Source: Bremia lactucae (Eukaryota > Oomycota > Peronosporomycetes > Peronosporales > Peronosporaceae). From it: a DNA stretch of 64,000 nucleotides. The translations under genes and the position numbers were made by a program. This document shows positions 33,660 to 44,921 of this stretch, piece after piece; positions within the stretch are counted from its first letter, which is position 1, and each line of letters starts with the position of its first letter. Location of the stretch: assembly GCF_004359215.1 (NCBI RefSeq), contig NC_090621.1, forward strand, positions 62,001-126,000, in the 5' to 3' direction. Below the pieces are notes generated by a model. The model did no database searches, was not told the origin of the DNA, and saw nothing but the letters and a program-made list of their open reading frames with translations.

Positions 33660-35564
33660 ATGCCAACCAACACCTACGACAGCTGGGGCAGCGCCGCCGA
33701 ACGTTTTGCAGATGGCTCCATTTGTCTTGGCATTGACCTTGGCACCACGAATTCATGTACACAACCCATAAGCATGATCTTGTATCCATTATCACATTAA
33801 TGATTTAACTTGGCTCTTTAGGCGTCGGGATGTGGTATGTGGACCGGAATCACGTGAAAATTCTAAAGAATCGCTTCGATCGTGGCCGTACAATGCCTTC
33901 TGTAGTGCATTTTGACCCGGATAGTCAAAGTGTAGATGTCGGGAATCAAGCCATTCGTCTTGAGACATTAGATCCCGTGGGGAACACGATTCGCTCCATC
34001 AAGAGGCTTTTGGGGCACAAATTCAAGAGCAAAGCCACTGATGTAGCCAGAATCTACGCTTCTTATGAAGTTGTACCCACTGCGCAACAAAATGTTGCCG
34101 TGCAGGTAGTGCGTAGCCATAAGAAGGTACACGTGGAACCTGAAGAGGTCTCGGCGTACATTCTGAGAGAGCTAAAGGCGTCGGCTGAGGCTTATTTTGA
34201 CGGCCATACAAGTCTCGACAATGTCGTGATTACCGTTCCAGCGTACTTTAGTGACACACAGCGAAAAGCGACGATAACGAGTGCTTCTATGGCGGGTTTT
34301 AAGACAGTGCGGCTCCTGAATGAACCTACTGCAGCAGCAATGGCATACGGATTGTTTCTATCAGGTCAAAAACTCGTGACAGTCGTTGATTTTGGCGGTG
34401 GTACGCTTGATGTTTCCATCTTGCGAATTCATGATGGCAAGTTTGAGGTTCTTGGTATTGGCGGCGATACTCATTTAGGAGGAGAGGATATTAACAATAT
34501 CCTTCTTGATCATGTGCTTGAAACACTCTGTGAACGGTATCATGTCACGCGCGCACAAGTCAACGAAAAAGCTCTTGTACGACTCAAACAAGAAGTGGAA
34601 AAGGCCAAGATTATGCTCTCGGACACGGAATCGGTGACGATCCTCGCACACGAAATTGGTAATATCCCCAAGTGTACCTACACGCTGACACGACGCACGT
34701 TTGAGCAAGTATGTGATCCCATTTGGACAAAGTACGTGGCTCTATGGCAGCAAGAAGGCTTGTAGATCAAGCATAATATGTGTTGTTTATATTATTAGAT
34801 GTCTTCGAATCGTGTCGACTTTATTGAAAGAAGCTCACGTCGAAGCTGCTGACATGGATGAAGTTGTTCTTGTAGGAGGTTCGACACGGATTCCGATTCT
34901 GCGGTCGAAAGTCTCAGCAGCTTTTAATCACAAAGTACGAAGCCGTCGATTAAGATCGCGAGTTCTCAATGCTTTTTCATGACTAACGAGCTTGAAATGG
35001 TGCCACGTTCTTTTACATCAGGAGCTCTGCATGTCAGTCCACGCAGACGAAGTTGTGTGTGAAGGTGCTGCGATTCAGGCAGCTATCTTGAGTGGCATGG
35101 ATCCAAAAGTCTTCCGTGATGTCTTGATGATGGATGTTCTTCCACTGCCAATTGGCCTTGCAAAAGCCGATGGTACAATGGAAATCCTCCTTCCTCAAAA
35201 CGCACGCATTCCAACGAGTGTAACCAAATACTTTGAGACACATGATGATGGACAGCGTGGACTCACGATTGAAGTGTATGAAGGCCACGAAGCGATGGCC
35301 AAGGACAACGATCACATTTGCTACTTTAACTTTGCGTTGCCTCGCAACAAGATTGGCAAAGCAGGGGAATTCACACATCCCGTTACATTTACCATGAATG
35401 CGAGTGGGATTCTGCAAGTACAAGCAGGAGTCCATCACGATGCCGAGGAATCGCCCATGTCGAAAACGGCCATTTATCTCATGGGCGCTTACATCTTTGC
35501 CCTCTTTGGCTTGTACGTCTTCTTTCGCATCTATTTCGTCGACAAGAGAGACATTACTGCATGA
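33660..35564 (+). CDS. Hsp70-family chaperone with C-terminal transmembrane anchor, four exons, 561 aa
   Basis: Exons are 33660-33756, 33822-34731, 34799-34934 and 35022-35564. The introns of 65, 67 and 87 bp all have GTAC donors and AG acceptors, and frames and family motifs continue across every junction. The ATPase domain is complete: phosphate loop GIDLGTTNSC (residues 24-33), VITVPAYFSDTQRKA, VVDFGGGTLDVSIL, and adenosine motif DEVVLVGGSTRIPIL. The linker reads DVLMMDVLPLPIGL, followed by a beta substrate-binding part (LTIEVYEGHEAMAKDN, VTFTMNASGILQV). The alpha-helical lid is absent: after GVHHDAEESPMSK comes one hydrophobic segment (about 530-553, IYLMGAYIFALFGLYVFF) and an 8-residue tail. 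There is no N-terminal signal peptide. The predicted topology is tail-anchored with the chaperone part in the cytosol. Family and splicing are secure; localisation is inferred. Confidence 0.9.
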
Positions 35565-35619
35565 GATGTATGCGGAGAAGGCCTCAAATGGACTTCTCGA
35601 ATGGCTCCTTGCTGTATTG

Positions 35620-35829
35620 TCATGACGCCCGATAGCGTTCAAGGTTTGACGACATGGAACAAGCCACGTATGCGTCTAGTAACCTCCAGCGTCTCATTTT
35701 AAGAGCGTTAGCATTACTTGTTAACTCGATATCGTCGAGTAGTGGTTCCTGTCTAGGGTGAGACTTATAGAATAATTCTACTGCAGTGGCAGCGGCCTCT
35801 GTTCGTTGATCTGCTAATCTGTAGAGCAT
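35620..35829 (-). CDS. Small hypothetical ORF, 69 aa
   Basis: Real ATG at 35829 with an in-frame TGA 9 bases upstream, and a stop at 35620. It fits between the Hsp70 stop (35564) and the KNTC1 stop (35865). The composition is protein-like and helical (LADQRTEAAATAVELFYKS, MRRWRLLDAYVACSM), with no membrane segment and no family that I know. It could equally be chance or part of a UTR. Confidence 0.3.
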   Translation of the reverse strand: MLYRLADQRTEAAATAVELFYKSHPRQEPLLDDIELTSNANALKMRRWRLLDAYVACSMSSNLERYRAS

Positions 35830-35864
35830 TAAATAAAGTCAGCATGCAAGCGCATGTTAGGGAT

Positions 35865-38800
35865 TCACGTGACGTACAATAGCGCGACAAGCTCTTCAAT
35901 GTTGGTCGTTGTCGCAACATATTCGATAAAAGCTGCTTCGAATCGCGTGTTCAAAACACACAGATAGTCTTTTCGTTGACCTGCTTCAGTAAAACACTTT
36001 TGTATCAATTGGCAATTGTCGAAATCGCTTTGGTCGTTACGACGATCGCACGTGTGAAGCAGCTCCTGGAGTACCGAATCATAAGCTCCTGTTTGAATGA
36101 TCTCGATTAATGCATTGAATCGAGCAAGTGGCTTTGGAATCATCCATGCACACTTGACTGCAAAGCCATTTAAATCTAATTGGCGAACAATCGCATCGTG
36201 ATCCGTTGCGTCTTGAATGATCGTAGCAAGATCTCGAAGATGTTTGACAAAGATTCGTACGTCCAATTGCTCAAGAAATGGACACGTTTCGAGTAGAATG
36301 ACCATATGCTCTATCACCACTCGAACATCAGAGACAGAGACGTCACCAAAGCAAAGAGTAGCGCAATCCGTTGCTGCCTCGTGCGCTACGAATTGACGCG
36401 ATTCTTGACGACTTTTTAATCGATTCTTGACGTTTTCTAGCAACTGTTCAAGTGGCGAGGTCAAGACTTCTGTCCAGACTTTCAAGCCACAGTTCAACGC
36501 TCGAACGAATGACTTGGAGCTTAGTACATATAGAATTTCAGCTAACGATCGAACCATTTGAAGCTGCAGCATATTCATCAGCACATCATCCCATAGATCG
36601 AGTGCTGCAATGTCAAAGTCAAGCATGAAACGACACGCACATTGCAGAACCCAAGGCTGGTTTCGAGGAAATCGTCGCAGAAAACGACGCGTGAGCATCT
36701 CTTTGTCACTACTTTGCACGTACATCAAGTCAAACGGCACACGATGTTCCTCAAACACCATCATGTGCGTGAATAATACTTTCCATTCCAAGAGTTCGTT
36801 CAGGTGGTAATCCAGACTTTCAACGCCGTACAAACTTGTTACGATTTGCGTGATCGCACCAGGAAAGCAGTGATCCAAGCGCAACATTACATGGACGGCT
36901 CTCGCTTTTGCTCGAAACGTCACACCTGCTCGCGGTTTCGAGTCTTTAGCAAAATCCAACAAATATTTCACGACTTGTTCACTCAATGAATCGCCAGCTT
37001 TGACAATGGTACTCGTGATATACAGAATTCGCTTTTCATAGCTTTCATCCATTTCGCGCTGTTTCTCGGCCTTTAAAGGCTGAAATGGATCCTCCAGACT
37101 CGTGAATTCTTCACTAAAGTACACGGCGTCTTTCAAAAGCCACTCACTTACAAGATTCATGCAAGTCTTTGCTTGGGGCACATGAAGCAATTCGCCAATA
37201 TCACGCGAGACGACGTTAAGCAGGTCGCACTGTTCATGATAAAATGGCAAAGCGTAGCGGCTATACAACTCTTGAAAGAACTTTTCAGGCTCCGACACTA
37301 AAGCAAGCAATTGATTTAGTTGGTCCTTGTCATTCATTGCTTCAACTAGACATTTCGTTTGAGACATTGCATTGCAGAGAAGAAGCTCGACTTTTGCCTT
37401 TATTATTTTCGTTTCCAGACGCAGTAGTGCTTCATGTCCAGTAAAAGAATTCGTCGTCTGCTCTTCTATTGCCTCGAGCCCAGACGTAGCAGCATTTAAA
37501 GCAAATTGAAGCGCATTAATCTTCTCATTACCAAGTGGAAAGTTCTCCGCAAGCCACTCAGCACCAGTCACTTGGCTCTCCGTGTTGCTTAACTCTCGCA
37601 GAACGTCTTCGAATGCTTCAAAAGTAGTCAACTTATTTGCTTCACCAACAGTTGATTTGTACTTTGTAATCAAAGCTCGTAGTCGCAGCATTTGGGCTTC
37701 GTCTAAATCTAACCGAAGTGGCTTGACAAGTCCCACCAAAGCATTAAAATTCTCTTTAGTCACGAGTTGGGACAACACCTCACGTGGTTTTGCCATCAGC
37801 TCATGGAACGAAACCTTTGTGAGAATTTCAATACTCTTCCGTGTCACACAATCCCGTTGATACACAGCAAAGTTTTGCAAATGACGCAATATTTCAATTC
37901 GTCGCTCCACTTCTATTCGGTCACGATAGGATGTATTGTCGAGCAAGAGTCGAAGTATAAATAAAAGCCGATCGTAGTCGTGACCAGATACTTTACCAAT
38001 TACTCGAAGTAACATCTTTATCAAATGCTGTTCGTGAATTTCGTCAATGACTCCGATAATCTTGTCTTGATACTCCAACTTGACCGTTGCCGACTCGTTT
38101 AATAAAAGCGCTTCAGCATACACAAGGGCTGGGAAACTATCGTCAATATGGTAGTGCCGCGTAAACTCCATTACGGTGTAAAAATCATAGTTGCTTTGAG
38201 TAATTAATCGTGGCACGAAGCCGCGAATGTACTCAAGATCACGACGTTCGCTTTGAAACAACTTGTGATCGCATTCAATCCCAAGCAATTGAAGATAATG
38301 CCACCATCGGGCATTCCCTTCTAGCTCATTACACTGGTGCAAAAAGGCAATCTGTTGCCACGCTCGAGCCGCGTCAGCACCAATGAAAGCAAGGTGTTGG
38401 AACCGATTAAAATCTTTTGCAACATTTTCACGAGAAATTTGCCGTCGAAATGCATGGAATGCCGCCTCTTGCTTCATTGATAACATCAAACTACCAACAC
38501 AATTGTCAATGAAAGCGTCGTACAAGAGCACAGATCACGTACCCTAATGCTAAAAAGTTGTCAATCTCTTGAGACTGAAATACACTTGATAACAGCTTTC
38601 CCATTTGCGTCTGAATGACACTCTCGCCCTCCTCCGGCAGATCTTGCATCGACAATAACGTCTGGAGACTCAGCAAGTCTGCCCGTTGTTCCACAAGGTA
38701 CGAGATGTAGCATTTGGATGCAATTGCATCTCGAGCTTGGCTTTCACGGTTCAAGGATTCAACGCTTGCAAATTTCGTCACAAGCTTCATTGTCTCGTAC

Positions 38801-41800
38801 GGCGTCAAGACACATACGTCTTCTCGATACCATCGGGGATACAATATCCAGCGTGCTTCATCAATTGCGTTCGAGGCGGTTGGCCACGTGAACTGCAATG
38901 CCTCCTTCACGAGCATTGTCGTCTTCACAAGCAGCAACAAGGGTTCAAAAGACTCTTCGCTACACGTACAAAGCGCGTGTCGAAGCAATTCTAGCGCGTA
39001 CATTGGTGCTTGAACCTGCGCTAGTTGAGTTGGAAGAAGAGATGATTGAAAGCGAGGATGCAACGAATCATAGATACTTTTTACGTTACGTGTCGTGTAT
39101 TGCAACAGAGCTTTTGCGATTTTCTGCAATGGTTTAGAAGGATTAAACTTCGCGACACTGTCGATGGAAGATGCGTGTGAACGGGATTTGTTGCGAGTGA
39201 TGTGTGTGCACGACCGCTTCGCAATTAATTGGCGGGAGAAATAAACTGCTTGCAAGATAGAACCATTTGACGTAGCACTCTGTGCAAGCAGCACTCGACA
39301 AGTCGTAGCGTTGATCTTTACTGCGGATGCAAAGCGATTTACGTCAAACAATTGTCGAATTCGTGCATCATTTGGCGGCATCTCTGGACCCGTACAAACT
39401 CTTGTCGGATATACGATTGATTGATCGAATCGCTGTCTCTTTTCGTTTCCAGAAGCATTGCTTCTAGACCATGCGACTGCTCGCTTCTTTCCGTTCCCTT
39501 TGCCTATCAACGTCACTGTGGTCTCTCGATCACAAAGTTCGACAAGATTCTCGTCGTCATCCGCAAACAAGTTTGCCGATTCGATCAATGCTTTCAGCTT
39601 CGTCTCGCACTTTTCAGGATCTCGCAAGACTGAAACCGAAAGCAAGAGCCCAAACTCAGCTTCAATATGACATATTCTTTCCACATCTGATAGCAATGCA
39701 TCAGACAGCATAAAATCTAAGTTTTCGACGTAGGCTGTTAAAGTATCATCAGCGGATAAGTCTAGCAGTGACTTTAGCTCGGGTAAATAAGCGGCAGCAA
39801 GCGACTTGAGCATACATAAAGAGAAAGACCTTGGCTGTTGTTTACACATACCAATACTTTGAGCTTCACTTCGATCCTCCATCTCCACTTCCAATAATGT
39901 CACGCCAAACGAAACAATCTCTTCCATCAAAGACACAAACAACGTCAAGTTGGATTTCAAGTCAAATCGTTTCTTTAGTTCTGCAAACGCCTCCATCGCC
40001 TGGGCTACTCTTCTCGCAACTTCATTCCATAGACTATTCGTTTCGTCAATATTATGAGTAAACAAGTTCTCTGTAAAGCGAACAAGGGCTCGATCGCAGC
40101 GTAGATTCTTAAGAACATCACTTAAAAGCATGGCATCGTTAAAAGCGGTCGGCTGTGATACTTGAGTTAATATATGTGACATCAATCGAAAAGCGCTCTT
40201 TGCATCGGCAATATTAAAGTCTTTAATGTTATATTTTATCAGCATATCTCGAATCTCCATCGAGCGTACATGGTCTTCAATCTCATTAAAGCGTTCTGTT
40301 TTCCACTGCTTAAAGTCTGTTGCATACTTTTTCAAAGCCTCTGAATACGGAGGCACCGCAGATCGTAGGACTAATAAGGTCGCATCGACACGCAAAGATC
40401 GATCGGAAATCTCATCGAGCAGCACCAAAACTCGGCCTTCTAGATCCATTGAAATGTTTTCAGCAAGCTCCATGACGTACTCATAAAGAATAGTATCAAC
40501 GTCAACGTCACAAGAATACAAATACTTTCGCACGTGCTGTTGAATCTCGTTTCGTAACGAAATGGGATCCAATCCACGGTCCAACATACTCATCGCAATC
40601 GTTGATGGGGTTTCACCTTCAAATACTGACAGCGACAGATCAAAATGATGCTCTATTGCTAGTCGTCGGACGTGTTCAATCTGGCCACACAATTGATCCA
40701 ATCGTTCAAAAGGATTCACATCCATTTGTCTTTTTTCGTCCTGCAATCCAAGCTCTGATCGATTGGATAACAACCTTTTAAACTCATACAAGGAAAAGTC
40801 GGTACCGCTTACCACCCCTCCTCGATTCGCGGTGTTAACAAGTTTACAAATGCCAAGAGCGACGTCCCACTGTCTTTTCGCTGCAGCAGCCTGAGCTCGT
40901 GTTATAAGCCAGTCAACTACCTCTGTAAGCACCAGTCGGTCGTCCGATTCAAGAGTGGCATTATCTTTGAATGACATCTTAATGCGACGAAGGAGGCGAG
41001 GAAGTACCTCTTGCTGAATCCAGTGTGCGTATCCTGAGGGTGGAAGCGATACTGGCAAGTGCTTGAGAAATTTGCCAACGCTACAAATCATAGCCTCATC
41101 AAGATGACGAATCCAAAGGATCCTCACAGCCCTCATATCGCCTGCCTGAACGTATTGAATTAGCATGTCCAAGAAGGGCGTTTTCTGAAACTTGTGCCAC
41201 TTGTCGCGAAGCGCCTGGTTATCAATTTGGACGGATGAGCTGCAGAGAAGCTGAAACGTTGTCCATTTTTGAGACAACTCGCTGATTTCGTCACACCAAC
41301 ACAATAAGGGTGTCAAAAGTGCTGACGACCTTGGAGACGACAAAGTAGACTCGCGGAGTTTCTCAGCAATAGTTCGCAAGTAATTTACAATCACACAAGA
41401 GTCCTCATCATTGTATCCAATACTATCTCTACAAATAGTCAGCTTGGTTTGATACTCGTCCATTGCTTCTTGCTGCCAGAGAGAAGCTACTGACGTATCC
41501 ATTAACGATTTTGCAATCGAAATCGCTTTGCCAGAATCTTCGATATTTTCTTGATGAATGCCACTCCCGTCGATCTTGTTTTTCAAAATATCATGGCTTT
41601 CGTTCTGACTATCACTCAGTAAGAACATCGAGACACTACAAGTGGTTCGACAGGCTGCAAAAACATGACAAGGCGTCGTATCATTAGACCCTGTACATGC
41701 AAAGAGCGCCACATCTACAATCACGTCTTGAGACTTTGCATGATTCATCACTATTTTTCTCAAAACGACACTCGAGAAGGTACAACTTGATGCATCATAC

Positions 41801-43022
41801 GTAATCGCGAGCACTTGAAACAATGGCGTTGAGCTTTCATCTTTTCGAGCTAATACAACTAAGGACACAAAGTCGCGTTGGTTCACTGTCCGATGCTCGA
41901 GCACTGCAAAGCTCATGACGTTGGAAACGTCTGGTGTATATAATTTGATCATCTCACGCCAATTCCACCTACGATGCATGGCACGCAAGTGAATGATTTA
42001 GCTTGATTTGAAGCACCCTAACGCATCATGCATTCTACTTATATACCACGATAACTTCCCGTCACAAAGTATCACGAGGTTACGTTGAGAGGCATCGAAA
42101 GCCATGGCAGTAACGGGACCCGAGCGCGAATTGCATGTTGCCACTTTCTACATCCAAACTATAAATGTATCGAGTCAAGAGTTCCTTTAGATCAAACGCA
42201 CCTCGAAATGCCGACTCGTTTTCTGAAGCTGCCACATACTTACGAACGCGTCATGATTTCCTAAAAATAGACATTTTTCCGACGAAACTTGGTGAACCTA
42301 TGAAAACGATGACATGTTCCCTTTTTGTTAAAAAAAAAGGTTCGTCCTTGACCACCTTGGGCCTTCATGCTTACCAGCATCCTGGACTTTGCGTGGTCTT
42401 GTAGACAGCCAACACGCAATTGTTTGACACAAATGTCTTGTGCTATTTCATTGAGCGCATTGTGAGACTTTTCTAGTTGCGGGAGGTTTAAATCACTTAG
42501 CCAGAACAAGAACCCCAACTTGGTCACGATGACCAATTCTAGGGCGACGCTCGAGCTCTTTTGCTCGTCAAATGTCGCAAATTGCATGCTTACGATCCTA
42601 TCTGAATGTTCAATATCGAATGCATGCTTGAGCACGCGCTTTGCGTGCAAATTGTACACAGAGAGCATCCCTTCAGCATTTACGAGAGCGAGAAAGGCCC
42701 CGCAGGCACTCAGTGCCAATGCCTGCACTGTCTCGAGCGCCTCAACTTTTCGCAGTGAGGTGTCTCCCGTTCCTTTTGTCGAATGCAAATCCGTCCACGT
42801 TACTTGCATCCGGTCTTGTACTAACACGGCACTTTGGGATCCGTTCACGGCGATCCACGGATTGTTGGGGTCTAAAATTATCGGTGCTTCACATGAAATC
42901 GGGCATCTGTTAGTCGGCAATTCCCATAATAAAGACGCTGATCCGTGGGACGCTTGTGTTGATTTGGTATCGTCTGGCGCATGGTGGTCGGGAGCGGAAG
43001 GTGGCGCGGACGATTGAGACAT
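35865..43022 (-). CDS. KNTC1: KNTC1/ROD, kinetochore checkpoint protein, three exons with lesions in the propeller region
   Basis: Exons are 43022-42047, 41968-38543 and 38490-35865, with introns 42046-41969 (78 bp) and 38542-38491 (52 bp, donor GTACGT). With two single-base shifts allowed for, this gives about 2341 aa (human KNTC1 is about 2209). The N-terminal part is a WD/beta-propeller type (ALALSACGAFLALVNAEGML). The middle matches KNTC1 block by block (LSLSVFEGETPSTIAMSMLD, VLRSAVPPYSEALKKYA, MEIRDMLIKYNIKDFN). The C-terminal Rod_C part has AEWLAENFPLGNEKINAL and ends TTNIEELVALL. ROD forms the RZZ complex with ZW10 and Zwilch, which brings dynein and Mad1-Mad2 to unattached kinetochores. 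Between 42338 and 42119 the frame is broken: an apparent extra base in a run of 9 A, a TGA at 42253-42251, and a shift at a GGG. These may be sequencing errors, an unseen splice, or real decay. The NBAS/Sec39 family is related but fits less well. Confidence 0.88.
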
Positions 43023-43851
43023 TGACAAGGATGGTTGTTGCTGCGCTAATCAAGTCTTTTCGAATTGACCTAAATATAATTTATTGCAATAATTGTGACG
43101 GTAATATATTCGGTAATTAATTTGCAGCTAAGCAAAATAACTTACTTTATTTGTAAAGAGGACGTTTGCCTACGAGTTAACAGACAGTGCTAGCTTCGGA
43201 GAAAGATTCAAAGCAGAGGACTGACATCTCCCTGTCAGATAACTACTGAACGATGATACGGACCTGCTCTATTGAGAATTTACTTAAAATTAGATTAGTA
43301 TCTTAAAAACCACAACTGAGATAACCGGCTCTATTGTCAAACAGCTTAATAGGCAAATGTCTTCCTGAATTGTTTTTGTTTATACTTGTCTCTTAAGTTC
43401 TGAATACGTCATAATAATTGTTAAAGATATTGTTAATATTTATCTAAAAACCGTCAAGTTTGAAGATTAGTCCACTAAGTATCAATTTAATTGTAAGGGA
43501 CAGTCGTCAAGAGGAGCTCAGACACGCTCGCTTAACATGTCTCTTGAGTACCCGAGCAGTGAATTGTCCGTAACAATCAGATTCTTCCCAAAGAAGATCC
43601 ATTCCAGTGTTTATCGAATCAGCCACTTTCTGATCGTGCAAGCCCGATACACGTGCTACGCAGCAGCAGCAAATTATCCTCTTTGATAATGATACGGATC
43701 CCATCTCAGCTTTTGATAACCATGCTGTTTCGTAGGAAGTTCGACAATGTACTTTGAGCTGTCCTTTTCGCAGATTCAAATGATAGATACTGGGGGAGCA
43801 CTTCGAGATTAACTTCAAAGGCAGCAGACGGTGGCAACTTTCGGTCAAGGC
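43023..43851. other. Intergenic, no gene seen
   Basis: AT-rich. It must contain the KNTC1 and effector-candidate promoters. The minus ORF 43848-43507 has no recognisable motif. Confidence 0.5.
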
Positions 43852-44541
43852 ATGCGTTCTTCATTCACTGTCATCGTGACGGCTGCGCTGATGCTCTATG
43901 CCAACGCAAGTGTCCCGCCAAGCGATTCGGCTACACACCAAAGTCCGAAGCAGACGGTCACTTCATCCGCTGCTGCTAATGCAGAGCCTGCGGGAAAACC
44001 CATCAGCCAAAAAATCCCCAAATACATAAGAAGTGGTGATACCTTGGACGAAGCACGAGGTACGAGTAAGTGGAAATTGATAAGGGAACTCATCTTATCC
44101 CAAACTACCGTGACTCAAAAGCTTCGTCGGCCGTGGAAGACTCTTAAAGCTATGAAGCTTCACGGTACTGCGAAAGCCATTAAAGCCGATACCTCAGCTG
44201 CTACTACGGAAACCATTGCCGAAGATATAGCTGCGGCAGAAACTGCGGCCGAAAAAATGTGGAGAAACATCCAGGTGTCATTGGGTGCCACAACACTTGA
44301 TGAGATGGTTAAAAATGTCAAAACCAGGCAAAAAATATTTACGAAGTGGTATTTAGCAAGATATTCCTATGGAGATGTGCGTGACGCCTTCGCAACCCAA
44401 GAACATAACGCAACCTTGTATCAGTACTTGATCGGTATCATCGAACCATACAGTAAATTCTGCAGTGACTTGGCATGGCTGAAATCTAAGAAACATCTGT
44501 CGAACTATCCATTGCGCCGTAGCAAAAGCTACTCATTGTAG
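43852..44541 (+). CDS. Secreted protein, RXLR-effector-like candidate, 229 aa
   Basis: The start is the ATG at 43852; the frame extends to a GTG at 43831, but the ATG places a typical signal peptide at the N-terminus (MRSSFTVIVTAALMLYANA, cleavage likely after residue 19). A Ser/Ala/Thr/Pro-rich stretch follows. KYIR stands at residues 57-60 and LDEAR at 65-69. These occupy the position and spacing of the RXLR and dEER motifs of oomycete effectors but with substitutions, so by a strict motif search it would be missed. The C-terminal part (70-229) is helical, with W and Y residues in amphipathic helices (WKLIRELILSQTTVTQKLRR, WYLARYSYGDVRDAF), as in WY-type domains. There are no introns, as usual for such genes. 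Role in host cells is an inference from architecture only. Confidence 0.65.
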   Translation: MRSSFTVIVTAALMLYANASVPPSDSATHQSPKQTVTSSAAANAEPAGKPISQKIPKYIRSGDTLDEARGTSKWKLIRELILSQTTVTQKLRRPWKTLKAMKLHGTAKAIKADTSAATTETIAEDIAAAETAAEKMWRNIQVSLGATTLDEMVKNVKTRQKIFTKWYLARYSYGDVRDAFATQEHNATLYQYLIGIIEPYSKFCSDLAWLKSKKHLSNYPLRRSKSYSL

Positions 44542-44921
44542 AGCCTCGACCATCATTATTACAATGAGTAGCTTGTAGTTCTTAACTCCGCCCGTAAATA
44601 GCAAATATGTGTTAGCACATAGTTTTTCCTAATGCACCAACTTAATGTTCTGTTAAAAGCCTTTCTATTACAGCATCGTACTCGAAGTAAATCAATTCGA
44701 CAGCACTGGAGTCCAATGAATGCGAAAGTAGCCAATTCGTTCGCCTATGAGCTACAAGCTTCCTGTTAAGCAAATGTGATGTCTTACATTGCCTGTATTA
44801 AGAGAAATAGAGCTCTATGGCTTGCCGACATTTCCAACGACACCGTGAAGATAATCACCTTATCCATAAGATTCTTCAATATCTGTTTTTATCGACCGCT
44901 TCATGCAATTCTCGATAAATT
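44542..44921. other. Intergenic, no gene seen
   Basis: 380 bp between the effector candidate and the 3' end of the TARBP1 gene. No ORF that I can support. Confidence 0.5.

Noticed and set aside
35034..35642. 202-codon minus-strand ORF opposite the Hsp70 last exon
   Set aside because: Shadow of the strongly biased Hsp70 coding strand; no motif, and the sense frame is clearly the gene.
38491..38542. Apparent frameshift between the two large KNTC1 ORFs
   Set aside because: A 52-bp GTACGT...TAG intron joins the frames in phase. A short intron is the simpler reading, although a one-base error cannot be fully excluded.
42520..43017. 165-codon plus-strand ORF opposite KNTC1 exon 1
   Set aside because: Shadow frame; the minus strand carries the propeller reading and ATG.
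43507..43848. 113-codon minus ORF upstream of the effector candidate
   Set aside because: No motif, covers the expected promoter, and composition is like intergenic sequence.
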